Origin: Burkholderia ambifaria AMMD
GTDB taxonomy: Bacteria; Pseudomonadota; Gammaproteobacteria; Burkholderiales; Burkholderiaceae
Reading direction: 5' to 3'
Length of the DNA stretch: 64,000 bases
Assembly: GCF_000203915.1 (NCBI RefSeq)
Contig: NC_008391.1
Coordinates: 1-64,000, forward strand
Shown: piece after piece, positions 17,515 through 26,314 of the stretch
Numbering within the stretch: the first letter of the stretch is position 1
How the letters are laid out: each line of letters starts with the position of its first letter
The notes under the pieces: model-generated
Told to the model about the DNA's origin: nothing
Seen by the model: only the letters and a program-made list of their open reading frames with translations
The model's database searches: none
Position numbers and translations under genes: made by a program

Positions 17515-17837
17515 TCAGTGTGACAGGCAGACGCGTTCCACTGCGCGCGACTTCGTGTAGCGCGCCGTCGCGCTACGTGAAGCCGGCCAGTGATTGCGCC
17601 GCTGCCGTCCCCCCGCTGCCCCTTCAGATCGGTCAACGCCTTCGCCCGCAGATCGTGGAAATGCACGCCGATCAGGTATTTCGGGTGCGGAGTGATTCCC
17701 CTCTTTTTGCAGGCTTTCTCGTACGCCGATCGTGCGCGTTCGCAAGCACGTTTCCATCCCGGGTACGCACCGATATAGGTGAAGCGGCCACTGGCACCGT
17801 GGTGGTATTCGGTAGGCACGCAGTCTCCCGGAAATGA
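17515..17837 (-). pseudogene. C-terminal remnant of a phage-type tyrosine recombinase, frameshifted
   Basis: About 105 codons resembling the end of a phage integrase. The first frame has PTEYHHGASGRFTYIGAYPG and, after KRGITPHPKYLIGV, the catalytic HFHDLRAKALTDL (box II HxxR). The match then jumps one frame to SRSATARYTKSRAVERVCLS, where Tyr of ARY would be the nucleophile, ending at TGA 17515. The shift falls where GHAS would be expected (GGCCGGCTTCA, one base short), so a single-base deletion is likely. The N-terminal two thirds are missing upstream. No tRNA or att-like repeat was seen nearby. It is a relic of an integrated element. Confidence 0.65.
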
Positions 17838-18271
17838 GCGTTTTGAAAGATCGCCCTTCGCCGGCGGAGATCACGTGCGGGAGGTTGTGCGGCGGCTTGC
17901 TACAACTCGTTCCGCAGCCGGCGTACCGCGGCGCCGGACGACTGTGGCGGATATGCGTCCCGCAGAACATGGGGGATGGGTGTTTGCCGAAGAACAACAA
18001 CCGGCAAGATCACAAATCCATGAGATGGCACGGAAATCATGTAGTCCCTACTCGCCTGCGTCGAATATTCGATCTGCCTCGATTTTTATGGATGTGTAAT
18101 CGAGTGTAATTGAGTATGAGAGGCTGTCGGTGTAATTTTGTTTTCAATTGAGTGCCGGTGCAGGTAACTCGCCAATACCTTTGGGTCGCAGGTCGATATG
18201 GGCTTGCCATTTAAGGGGTGTTTTAGATGGAGTGATTTGATTGTTTTCGTAACTATCTTGGAGAAAATATC
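17838..18271. other. AT-richer non-coding stretch, no gene recognised
   Basis: Between the integrase remnant and the lectin-like gene I find no supported gene. The last 200 bases are clearly AT-richer than the rest of the window and presumably carry the promoter of the lectin-like gene. Open frames here overlap one another and have no recognisable product. Confidence 0.5.
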
Positions 18272-18754
18272 ATGAGCGATGTGGTAATTGAATTCACTTC
18301 GGACACAAGCCGCTGTATCGGTGTTCCGACCGACAGTACCACCACCGGCTTGGTAGGCGAAAACGCACCGGCACAGCTCCGCTATTTGACCGACCCGTTG
18401 GTGCAAATCGTATGGGATTTTAAGCCCGCCCTAGGGTGCTTTGTCCTGGACTTCAGCGAAGTTCCAGGCGAGCCGAAGCTGGCGCTCGATTTTAAGGATG
18501 GAAGGGTCGCAGCCGAGACGCCACTCGTCTTGAGAAAATACACCGGTGCGATATCTCAGCGGTGGAGCCTTACCATGCGCCCGGGATATATCACGTCGAT
18601 CGCAAACCCGAATCTCGTGATTGACGACCATTACGACAGTACGCAAGCCAACAACGTCATTTGGGCGTTTCCCTTTAACAAGACACAAGCGCAGCAATGG
18701 ACGCTGCGTCGGGTATTGGAATCAGTAGCCGCCAAAGTGCCTCGATACGCGTAA
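18272..18754 (+). CDS. Ricin-B-type beta-trefoil lectin-like protein
   Basis: A 160-aa protein of lower GC than its neighbours, with ATG 18272 preceded by TTGGAGA (9-nt spacing). Two QxW signatures are visible: QRW at residues 96-98 (TGAISQRWSL) and QQW at 141-143 (KTQAQQWTLR). NPNLVIDDHYDS and ANNVIWAFPFN show the sugar-binding beta-trefoil pattern of ricin-B lectins. No signal peptide is seen (MSDVVIEFTSDTSRCIGVPT). Carbohydrate binding is likely, but the ligand and role (defence, toxin arm, adhesion) are unknown. It sits next to an integrase remnant and a run of pseudogenes, consistent with horizontal acquisition. A hairpin follows at 18813. Confidence 0.72.
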   Translation: MSDVVIEFTSDTSRCIGVPTDSTTTGLVGENAPAQLRYLTDPLVQIVWDFKPALGCFVLDFSEVPGEPKLALDFKDGRVAAETPLVLRKYTGAISQRWSLTMRPGYITSIANPNLVIDDHYDSTQANNVIWAFPFNKTQAQQWTLRRVLESVAAKVPRYA

Positions 18755-18812
18755 TTGTTTCATTTTGGCGCGTTCGTCGTCGCTCTGGCCGAAATTGCCG
18801 TTGCACCACATC

Positions 18813-18834
18813 AAGGGGACCCCAGGGTCCCTTT
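18813..18834 (+). terminator. Hairpin after the lectin-like gene
   Basis: AAGGGGACC (18813-18821), 4-nt loop, GGTCCCTTT (18826-18834), with one G-T wobble. It lies about 60 bp after the lectin-like stop codon, and a short AT stretch follows. Confidence 0.6.
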
Positions 18835-18949
18835 GTATATGAGCGAATTACTCGGCATTGCGCTGTCATTTGAGCGCGGCTTTACACCGCCATCGACACG
18901 CAGCATCCGGCGTCGAACCTCCGGTTCGACCCGATCGCCGTGGCCCTGG

Positions 18950-19905
18950 TCACCACCGCACCGGTTCGATCGTCCGGTCGAACGCCGCCTCGAGCAACGC
19001 GGTTTCGCGCACGTCGAGCGCGGCGAGCGCATCGGCCATGTGATGCGGCTTCGACAAGCCGATGATCGGCGCGGCGACGCCGGGTCGCCGCAATGCCCAG
19101 GCAAGCGCGACGCGGGCGGCACGCCGCGAGCCTGCGCCGCCTGCCTGACCGCTTCGACGGTCGCGGCGACCGTGTCGCGGCCGTCGTACCAGGACACCAT
19201 TTGCTGGTCGGTCGAGGCCCGCGTCGTGTCCGCGCCGCGCGAGCCGGCCAGCAACCCGCGTCCGAGCGGCGACCATGGCGTATAGCCGATGCCTGCGTCG
19301 GTACACAGCGGCAGCATCTCGCGCTCATCGTCCCGACAGATCAGGCTGTACTGGCTCTGCATCGACACGAATCGCGCGAGGCCGTGATGCTGCTGGAAGG
19401 CGAGCATTATCATGAATTGCCACGCATGCATCGACGACGCAGCGAGATAGCGGACTTTGCCGCTCTTCACGATGGCATCGAGCGTGTCGAGCGTTTCTTC
19501 GATCGGCGTATCCGGATCGAACCGATGGATGACGTATAGATCGACGTAATCGGTCCCGAGGCGCTGCAGCGACGCGTCGATGCTCGCGAGCAGGTGCTTG
19601 CGCGACAGCCCGCGTGCATTCGGTCCGTCGCCGGTCGGAAAGAACGCCTTGGTCGCGATCACCACGTCGTCGCGCGTCGCGAAGTCGCGTAGTGCGCGGC
19701 CGAGAATGCGCTCGCTTTCGCCGGCAGAATAGATGTCGGCAGTATCGAAGAACGTCACGCCCGCGTCGAGTGCCGCGCGGATGAACGGGCGGGCCGCCTC
19801 CTCGTTCATCACCCACGGTCGCCACGACGGATCGCCGTAGGTCATGCAGCCGAGGCACAGCTTCGATACCTTCAGCCCGGACATCCCCAGTCTCACATAC
19901 TCCAT
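18950..19905 (-). pseudogene. Aldo/keto reductase with a single frameshift
   Basis: The first 260 codons encode a good NADPH-dependent aldo/keto reductase: MEYVRLGMSGLKVSKLCLGC, catalytic Asp/Tyr in VTFFDTADIYSAGESE, and SGKVRYLAASSMHAWQF. After GVPP the frame breaks. The expected continuation ARVALAWALRRPGVAAPIIG, then KPHHMADALAALDV and the stop at 18950, is present in another frame. The break lies near 19115, where one base seems missing. In-frame reading instead runs through nonsense to 18811. Restored length would be about 318 aa, normal for the family. It is either a recent pseudogene or a sequencing error. Confidence 0.8.
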
Positions 19906-19931
19906 CGGTTCTATCTCCGTTGCGGTACCGA

Positions 19932-19968
19932 TCAGCGCATGCCGCCGATCGTGTAGCCGCCGTCGACT
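19932..19968 (-). pseudogene. C-terminal stub of a short-chain dehydrogenase
   Basis: About a dozen codons read AVDGGYTIGGMR and stop. DGGYT near a C-terminus is the typical end of SDR enzymes. The rest of the gene is absent: the sequence upstream on this strand is the antisense of a LysR remnant. It marks a deletion junction just upstream of the aldo/keto reductase gene. Confidence 0.5.
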
Positions 19969-20335
19969 GCACCGCGTTCCTGTATCCGCGCACGGGTAAG
20001 CCGTTTCCGTGGGAATTCCTCGTTGACGATCGAGTCGAGAGGCGCCAGATCGATCCGTTCATTGCGACCAACGATATCGACGCGGAACTCGATGTCGTGC
20101 TGAGCGGTGCCGCGATCGGCCAGTTCTTCGGCTACTTGGTCACGAGCATGTCCGCGAAGGGCGGCTCGTGCCGTTGCTGACCCGGCACGCCACCTGCCGA
20201 TATGGTCTCTGCCTGTGCATGCCGCAGCGCGAGTATCTGCCGCGCCGGAACCGTTTGCTGATGGATTTTCTCGTCGCCCGGCTCGGCGGGCATCCGGACC
20301 TGACGCCGCTTTCGTTTGCGGAAGTGCCCGCGTGA
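19969..20335 (+). pseudogene. C-terminal remnant of a LysR regulator, frameshifted
   Basis: The plus strand encodes the end of a LysR substrate-binding domain: FLYPRTGKPFPWEFLVDDRV, then ATNDIDAELDVVLSGAAIGQ and FFGYLVTS. Near 20147 one base is missing and the match continues in another frame as VREGRLVPLLTRHATCRYGL, then RRNRLLMDFLVARLGGHPDL, ending AEVPA at TGA 20335. The HTH half is gone. It was probably the divergent regulator of the dehydrogenase/reductase genes next to it. Confidence 0.68.
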
Positions 20336-20438
20336 CAGAGGGCTCCGTCGACGGCGAGCGTAGCCGCTGACGTCTGTTTCGTCCGGCCGGAGCGACTCCG
20401 CGGTAAAACGGCATTCGTCGCGCATGGTGCAACGCGAC

Positions 20439-20473
20439 AAGGCCGCCCGGCACCGAAGTGCGCGGGCGGCCTT
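20439..20473 (-). terminator. Hairpin downstream of the 92-aa exported protein gene
   Basis: AAGGCCGCCCG (20439-20449) pairs with CGGGCGGCCTT (20463-20473). It lies about 35 bp past the stop of the minus-strand gene. No strong T-run. Confidence 0.5.
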
Positions 20474-20507
20474 GCAGGATCGAACGGCCGTGCTGGGCTT
20501 CTGTCGC

Positions 20508-20786
20508 TCAGCACTCGCCCTTTTTCGCGTGTCCCGGCGGGCAGTGATAGCCGCCGCGGCCTTCGTGACCACGATGGCGCTGGTGATCTTCCCACTCGCG
20601 GCGTTCCCAGTAGCGACGGCCGTCCCAATAGCGGTCGCCGTGCCAGCCGACGATCACCACGGGCGCAGGCGCGACGACGACCGGCGCGGGCGTGCCGATG
20701 TTGACGTCGACGTTGACGGCGTGGGCGAGGCCGGACAGTGAAAGACCGAGGCCGGCGAAGGCGAGGGCAATCAGCGAGCGTTGCAT
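20508..20786 (-). CDS. Small exported Gly/His/Arg-rich protein
   Basis: A 92-aa precursor with a clear Sec signal peptide (MQRSLIALAFAGLGLSLSGL, then AHA|VNVDV). The mature part starts with a Val/Pro-rich strand (GTPAPVVVAPAPVVIVGW) and ends with a basic, aromatic tail (RYWDGRRYWERREWEDHQRH, then GGYHCPPGHAKKGEC). Similar short periplasmic proteins are common in Burkholderia, without known function. Two Cys near the C-terminus could form a disulfide. The start is ATG 20786, the only one followed directly by a signal sequence. Confidence 0.75.
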   Translation of the reverse strand: MQRSLIALAFAGLGLSLSGLAHAVNVDVNIGTPAPVVVAPAPVVIVGWHGDRYWDGRRYWERREWEDHQRHRGHEGRGGYHCPPGHAKKGEC

Positions 20787-21186
20787 GTTGTTTTCCGTGA
20801 TGTCATTGTAAAAGGCCGGCGCGACGCGATGGACGCGAGGGGGGATCGTGCCCACCGGGGGGACGCCACGCCGACGAGATGCAGTGTGCGGGCACCGCGC
20901 GAAAAAGGCGAGGCGTGTTTGTTACGGCGGATTCCAGGCCGGCTGCCCGACCGGATCGATGGCGGGCAGCACGATTTGACAATGACGGGGCGCAGGCTCG
21001 GACCCGGGCCCACGCGTTGCGCGGCACAGGCTGCCCTGATTTGACATTCGCCTGTGCCTGGACGCGCAGCGGGATTAACGCAGCGTTACAAAATGACACG
21101 CGGCAGGTGGCGAAATCGCCATGCCTGCCGCGCGGGGTGCGGATGCGCGATGCCGGCCGTGAGGCCGGCCATCGACGTCGATCGAA
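20787..21186. other. 400-bp gap without a recognised gene
   Basis: This lies between the 5' end of the small exported protein gene and the 3' end of the LOG-family gene. It should contain the promoter of the former. A GCCGGCC-GTGA-GGCCGGC hairpin at 21152-21169 may help end LOG-gene transcription, though no T-run follows. Open frames here look like GC-driven chance. Confidence 0.5.
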
Positions 21187-21945
21187 TTACAGATAGAACA
21201 TGCGGTCTTCTTCAGGCCGCGGCGGCTGGCCGTCGCCGTCCGAGCCTTCTTCCTCGCCGCTGTCCTCGTAGAACGCGAGCACGGCGTCGAGCACCTGGTC
21301 AGGGTCGTCGATCACCTGCATCAGATTCATGTCTTCCGGATTGATGAGGCCCATCGGAATCAGCTGGTCGCGGAACCATTGCAGCAGCCCCTGCCAGAAC
21401 GCGCTGCCGACCAGAATGATCGGCACGAGGCGCGACTTCTTCGTCTGGATCAGCGTGAGCACTTCGGACAGCTCGTCGAGCGTGCCGAAGCCGCCCGGCA
21501 TCACGATCACCGCGTCGGAGTTCTTCACGAACGTGACCTTGCGCGTGAAGAAATGACGGAAGCGCAGCGAGATGTCCTGGAAGTGGTTGCCCGCCTGCTC
21601 GTGCGGCAGCTCGATGTTCAGGCCGACCGACGGCGCCTTGCCGGCGTGCGCGCCTTTGTTCGCCGCTTCCATGATGCCTGGGCCGCCGCCGGAGATCACC
21701 GCGAAGCCGGCGTCGGACAGCTTGCGCGCGATCTGCACCGCGAGCTTGTAGTGCGGCGTGTCGGGTTTGAGACGGGCAGAACCGTAGATGCTGACAGCCG
21801 GGCGGATCTCCGACAGGTACTCGGTCGCCTCGATAAACTCTGCCATAATCGTGAACATCTGCCACGATGCGCGCGCCTTCTTGGCCGTCGCGCGTTCTTG
21901 ATCTGCGAGCGAACGCAGACTCGGAATCACTTTTCTCTTGTTCAT
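21187..21945 (-). CDS. LOG-family (TIGR00730) nucleoside-monophosphate phosphoribohydrolase-like protein
   Basis: A 252-aa cytoplasmic protein of the LOG (lysine-decarboxylase-like) family, whose studied members cleave cytokinin riboside 5'-monophosphates or other NMPs. The signature PGGFGTLDELSEVLT (PGGxGTxxE) and the loop SGGGPGIMEAANKGAHAGK are intact. AVSIYGSARLKPDTPHYKLA is the Rossmann strand. The C-terminus is acidic (EDSGEEEGSDGDGQPPRPEE). The ATG (21945-21943) is separated from the polA ATG (21947) by one base, so each promoter must lie inside the other gene. Confidence 0.85.
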   Translation of the reverse strand: MNKRKVIPSLRSLADQERATAKKARASWQMFTIMAEFIEATEYLSEIRPAVSIYGSARLKPDTPHYKLAVQIARKLSDAGFAVISGGGPGIMEAANKGAHAGKAPSVGLNIELPHEQAGNHFQDISLRFRHFFTRKVTFVKNSDAVIVMPGGFGTLDELSEVLTLIQTKKSRLVPIILVGSAFWQGLLQWFRDQLIPMGLINPEDMNLMQVIDDPDQVLDAVLAFYEDSGEEEGSDGDGQPPRPEEDRMFYL

Positions 21946-21946
21946 A

Positions 21947-24700
21947 ATGCCTGAAGAACGAAATCTGGAAGGTAAGACCCTGCTATTGGTTGACGGTTCG
22001 AGCTATCTGTATCGGGCTTACCATGCGATGCCTGATCTGCGTGGCCCTGGCGGGGAGCCGACCGGAGCGCTCTACGGAATCATCAACATGCTGCGCCGTA
22101 TGCGCAAGGAAGTCAGTGCAGAGTATAGCGCTTGCGTGTTCGATGCAAAGGGCAAGACGTTCCGCGACGACCTTTATGCCGACTATAAGGCAAACCGTCC
22201 GTCGATGCCGCCTGATCTCGCGTTGCAGGTCGAGCCGATCCACGGCGCGGTGCGCGCGCTCGGCTGGCCGCTGCTGATGGTCGAGGGTGTCGAAGCCGAC
22301 GACGTGATCGGCACGCTCGCGCGCGAAGCCGAGCGGCACGGGATGAACGTGATCGTGTCGACCGGCGACAAGGATCTCGCGCAGCTCGTGTCCGACCGCG
22401 TCACGCTCGTCAACACGATGACCAACGAGACGCTCGACCGCGACGGCGTGATCGCGAAGTTCGGCGTGCCGCCCGAGCGGATCATCGACTACCTCGCGCT
22501 GATCGGCGACACCGTCGACAACGTGCCGGGCGTCGAGAAGTGCGGGCCGAAGACGGCCGTGAAGTGGCTGTCGCAATACGACAGCCTCGACGGCGTGATC
22601 GAACACGCGGGCGAGATCAAGGGCGTGGTCGGCGACAACCTGCGCCGCGCGCTCGACTTCCTGCCGCTCGGCCGCACGCTCGTGACCGTCGAGACGGCCT
22701 GCGATCTCGCGCCGCATCTCGAATCGATCGAGGCGTCGCTGAAGACGGACGGCGAAGCACGCCACCTGCTGCGCGACATCTTCGCGCGCTACGGCTTCAA
22801 GACGTGGTTGCGCGAAGTCGAGAGCGCGCCCGCCGAAGGCGGCGGCGCCGATGCACCGGAGGGCGACCCTGCGCCGGTGATCGCGGCGGACATCGTCCGC
22901 GAATACGACACGATCCAGACCTGGGCGCAATTCGACGCGTGGTTCGCGAAGATCGATGCGGCCGCACTCACCGCGTTCGACACCGAAACCACCGCGCTCG
23001 ACCCGATGACCGCCCGCCTCGTCGGCCTGTCGTTCTCGATCGAGCCGGGCAAGGCCGCGTATCTTCCGGTCGCGCATCGCGGCCCCGACCTGCCCGAGCA
23101 ACTGCCGATCGACGACGTGCTCGCGCGCCTGAGGCCGTGGCTCGAATCGGCCGATCGCAAGAAGGTCGGCCAGCACCTGAAGTACGACGCGCAGGTGCTC
23201 GCGAACTACGGCATCGCGCTGAACGGCATCGAGCACGACACGCTGCTCGAATCGTACGTGCTCGAATCGCACCGCACGCACGACATGGACAGCCTCGCGC
23301 TGCGTCATCTGGGCGTCAAGACGATCAAGTACGAGGACGTGGCCGGCAAGGGCGCGAAGCAGATCGGTTTCGACGAAGTGGCGCTCGAGCAGGCCGCCGC
23401 GTACGCGGCCGAAGATGCGGACATCACGCTGCAGCTTCACCAGGCGCTGTATCCGCAAGTCGCGCGTGAAGCGGGCCTCGAGCGCGTGTATCGCGACATC
23501 GAGATGCCGGTATCGCTCGTGCTGCGCAAGATGGAGCGCACCGGCGTGCTGATCGATGACGCGCTTCTGCAGGCGCAAAGCACCGAGATCGCGACGCGCC
23601 TCATCGAGCTCGAAGGGCAGGCGTACGAACTGGCCGGCGGCGAGTTCAATCTCGGTTCGCCGAAGCAGATCGGGCAGATCTTCTTCGAGAAGCTGCAGTT
23701 GCCGGTCGTAAAGAAAACGCCGAGCGGCGCACCGTCGACCGACGAAGAAGTGTTGCAGAAGCTGGCCGAGGATTACCCGCTGCCGAAGCTGCTGCTCGAG
23801 CATCGCGGGCTGTCGAAGCTGAAGTCGACCTACACCGACAAGCTGCCGCGCATGGTGAATCCGGCAACGGGTCGCGTGCACACGAACTATGCGCAGGCCG
23901 TCGCGGTCACGGGCCGGCTCGCATCGAACGATCCCAATCTTCAGAACATTCCGGTGCGCACGGCCGAAGGCCGGCGGATCCGCGAAGCGTTCATCGCATC
24001 GCCCGGCCACCGGATCGTGTCGGCCGACTATTCGCAGATCGAACTGCGGATCATGGCCCACATCTCCGGCGACGCGTCGCTCTTGCGCGCGTTCGCGCAA
24101 GGCGAGGACATCCACCGCGCAACTGCTGCCGAAGTGTTCGGCGTGACGCCGCTGGAGGTCAACTCCGACCAGCGCCGGATCGCGAAGGTCATCAACTTCG
24201 GGCTCATCTACGGGATGAGCGCGTTCGGCCTCGCGTCGAACCTCGGCATCACGCGCGATGCGGCGAAGCTCTATATCGACCGCTACTTCACGCGCTACCC
24301 GGGCGTGGCGCAGTACATGGAAGACACGCGCACGGCGGCGAAGGACAAGGGCTACGTCGAAACCGTTTTCGGCCGTCGCCTGTGGCTGCCGGAGATCAAC
24401 GGCGGCAACGGCCCGCGCCGTCAGGCTGCCGAGCGCGCGGCCATCAATGCACCGATGCAGGGCACGGCGGCTGACCTGATCAAGCTCTCGATGATCGCGG
24501 TGGACGACTGGCTCACGCGCGACCAGCTCGCGTCGCGAATGATCATGCAGGTGCACGATGAACTGGTGCTCGAGGTGCCCGACGACGAACTGTCGCTCGT
24601 GCGCGAGAAACTACCGGAAATGATGTGCGGTGTGGCGAAGCTGAAGGTGCCGCTGGTCGCCGAAGTGGGCGCCGGCGCGAACTGGGAAGAGGCACACTGA
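21947..24700 (+). CDS. polA: DNA polymerase I
   Basis: Replication and repair polymerase, 917 aa with all three domains. The 5'-3' exonuclease domain begins KTLLLVDGSSYLYRAYHAMP, with NVIVSTGDKDLAQLV. The 3'-5' proofreading domain has the DxE motif (LTAFDTETTALDPM), so it looks active. The polymerase domain has motif A (IVSADYSQIELRIMAHISGD), motif B (RRIAKVINFGLIYGMSAFGL) and motif C (MIMQVHDELVLEVPDDEL). The start is ATG 21947; the TTG at 21938 is rejected because it overlaps the LOG start. Confidence 0.97.
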   Translation: MPEERNLEGKTLLLVDGSSYLYRAYHAMPDLRGPGGEPTGALYGIINMLRRMRKEVSAEYSACVFDAKGKTFRDDLYADYKANRPSMPPDLALQVEPIHGAVRALGWPLLMVEGVEADDVIGTLAREAERHGMNVIVSTGDKDLAQLVSDRVTLVNTMTNETLDRDGVIAKFGVPPERIIDYLALIGDTVDNVPGVEKCGPKTAVKWLSQYDSLDGVIEHAGEIKGVVGDNLRRALDFLPLGRTLVTVETACDLAPHLESIEASLKTDGEARHLLRDIFARYGFKTWLREVESAPAEGGGADAPEGDPAPVIAADIVREYDTIQTWAQFDAWFAKIDAAALTAFDTETTALDPMTARLVGLSFSIEPGKAAYLPVAHRGPDLPEQLPIDDVLARLRPWLESADRKKVGQHLKYDAQVLANYGIALNGIEHDTLLESYVLESHRTHDMDSLALRHLGVKTIKYEDVAGKGAKQIGFDEVALEQAAAYAAEDADITLQLHQALYPQVAREAGLERVYRDIEMPVSLVLRKMERTGVLIDDALLQAQSTEIATRLIELEGQAYELAGGEFNLGSPKQIGQIFFEKLQLPVVKKTPSGAPSTDEEVLQKLAEDYPLPKLLLEHRGLSKLKSTYTDKLPRMVNPATGRVHTNYAQAVAVTGRLASNDPNLQNIPVRTAEGRRIREAFIASPGHRIVSADYSQIELRIMAHISGDASLLRAFAQGEDIHRATAAEVFGVTPLEVNSDQRRIAKVINFGLIYGMSAFGLASNLGITRDAAKLYIDRYFTRYPGVAQYMEDTRTAAKDKGYVETVFGRRLWLPEINGGNGPRRQAAERAAINAPMQGTAADLIKLSMIAVDDWLTRDQLASRMIMQVHDELVLEVPDDELSLVREKLPEMMCGVAKLKVPLVAEVGAGANWEEAH

Positions 24701-24979
24701 CGCACCCCCGTGCGATTCCCGCTTCCCGCGGCATATTGTTGCAGGGATGCTGAATATCGAGATGGTTTGCTTGTAGTCAACGCGCAAGCTCCCGGACAAT
24801 GCAAGTGAGTCAGATCATTGTCGCGGGGGCGGCGCGGCCCGCGTTCCGGAATCGGGCGCATCGAAGTGTTTCGAACTGCACATCGATGATGTCCGAACCG
24901 GTTAATCCAACGGGCGGCGCGAATGGATGCGTGTGCATCGTCCGGCGGCAGCAGTTTCGAATCGCAAAGGGGGAATCAG

Positions 24980-26314
24980 ATGCATCGGATCATCATCGTA
25001 GGCGGAGGCGCGGGCGGCCTGGAACTGGCGACGCGGCTCGGCGACCGTTACGGCGCGCGCGCCAATCGTCCCGCGCGCGCGCTCGTCACGCTTGTCGACC
25101 GCAATCCGACCCACATCTGGAAGCCGTTGCTGCACGAGGTCGCGGCCGGCAGCATGGACCCGTTCACGCAGGAACTCGAATACGCGGCGCAGGCGCGCTG
25201 GCATGGCTTCGAGTTTCAGCAGGGCGAACTGACCGCGCTCGACCGCACGGCGAAGCGCATCACGCTGTCGCCCGTCAACGACAGCGATGGCGAGGAACTG
25301 CTGCCCGCGCGCGATCTCGAATACGACACGCTGGTGATCGCGATCGGCAGCACGACGCACTTCTTCGGCGTGCAGGGCGCGGCCCAGAACGCGATCGCGC
25401 TCGATACGGTCGGTGAGGCCGAGCGCTTTCGCAAGCGTTTGATCGCCGCATGCATGCGCGCCGAGCACCAGGCGCCGGCGCAGCCCGCGCCGGGCGCCGC
25501 GGCCGAGCCGCGCATCCAGGTCGTGATCGTCGGCGGCGGCGCGACGGGCGTCGAGTTGTCCGCCGAGCTGCGCAATACCGCGCAGGTGCTGTCCGTGTAC
25601 GGGCTGCACAAGCTCGACCCGCGGCACGACGTCGGCATCGTGCTGATCGAATCGGGGCCGCGAATTCTGCCGGCGCTGCAGGAGCGCGTGTCGACCGCGA
25701 CGGCCGAACTGCTCGAAAAGCTCGGCGTGCGACTGATGCTGGCCGAGCGCGTGACGGAAGTCGCGCCCGGGGTCGTGCACACCGCGAGCGGCAAGGCGGT
25801 GCGTGCGGATCTCACGGTCTGGGCGGCCGGCATCAAGGCGCCGTCCGTGCTGTCGAATCTCGATGGCCTGCAGGTCAACAAGCTCGGCCAGCTCGACGTG
25901 CGCCGCACGCTGCAGACCTTCACCGACGACAACATCTTCGCGCTCGGCGACTGCGCGGCATGCGCATGGCCCGGCAACGAACGCAACGTGCCGCCGCGCG
26001 CGCAGGCCGCGCACCAGCAGGCGAGCTTTCTGCTGAAGGCGATCGGATGCCGGCTCGACGGGCGTCCGCTGCCCGAGTTCACGTATCGCGATTTCGGTTC
26101 GCTCGTGTCGCTCGGCCACTTCAGTGCGGTGGGCAACCTGATGGGCGGGTTGATCGGCGGCAACATGCTGATCGAAGGGCTGTTCGCGCGGTTCATGTAC
26201 ATGTCGCTGTACCGGCTGCATATCGCGGCGCTGCACGGCTATCCGCGCATGATGCTCGATACGGTCGCGCACTGGCTGCGCCGCACGACACTGCCGCGCG
26301 TCAAGCTGCACTGA
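24980..26314 (+). CDS. ndh: Type II NADH dehydrogenase (NDH-2)
   Basis: Membrane-associated single-subunit NADH:quinone oxidoreductase, 444 aa; it feeds electrons to the quinone pool without pumping protons. FAD is bound by the N-terminal GxGxxG (MHRIIIVGGGAGGLELATRL) and NADH by the second (IQVVIVGGGATGVELSAELR). AGIKAPSVLSNL and IFALGDCAACAW (FAD-binding GD) are typical. The C-terminal amphipathic helix region (LFARFMYMSLYRLHIAALHG) likely anchors it to the membrane. The start is ATG 24980, preceded by AAAGGGGG. A terminator follows at 26334. Confidence 0.9.
   Translation: MHRIIIVGGGAGGLELATRLGDRYGARANRPARALVTLVDRNPTHIWKPLLHEVAAGSMDPFTQELEYAAQARWHGFEFQQGELTALDRTAKRITLSPVNDSDGEELLPARDLEYDTLVIAIGSTTHFFGVQGAAQNAIALDTVGEAERFRKRLIAACMRAEHQAPAQPAPGAAAEPRIQVVIVGGGATGVELSAELRNTAQVLSVYGLHKLDPRHDVGIVLIESGPRILPALQERVSTATAELLEKLGVRLMLAERVTEVAPGVVHTASGKAVRADLTVWAAGIKAPSVLSNLDGLQVNKLGQLDVRRTLQTFTDDNIFALGDCAACAWPGNERNVPPRAQAAHQQASFLLKAIGCRLDGRPLPEFTYRDFGSLVSLGHFSAVGNLMGGLIGGNMLIEGLFARFMYMSLYRLHIAALHGYPRMMLDTVAHWLRRTTLPRVKLH

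Noticed and set aside
17043..17819. 258-codon minus-strand frame extending through the end of amn
   Set aside because: Only the first 70 or so codons resemble integrase; the rest is antisense to amn after the frameshift.
21983..24556. 857-codon minus-strand frame opposite polA
   Set aside because: Antisense shadow of polA with low-complexity Arg/Val/Asp composition.
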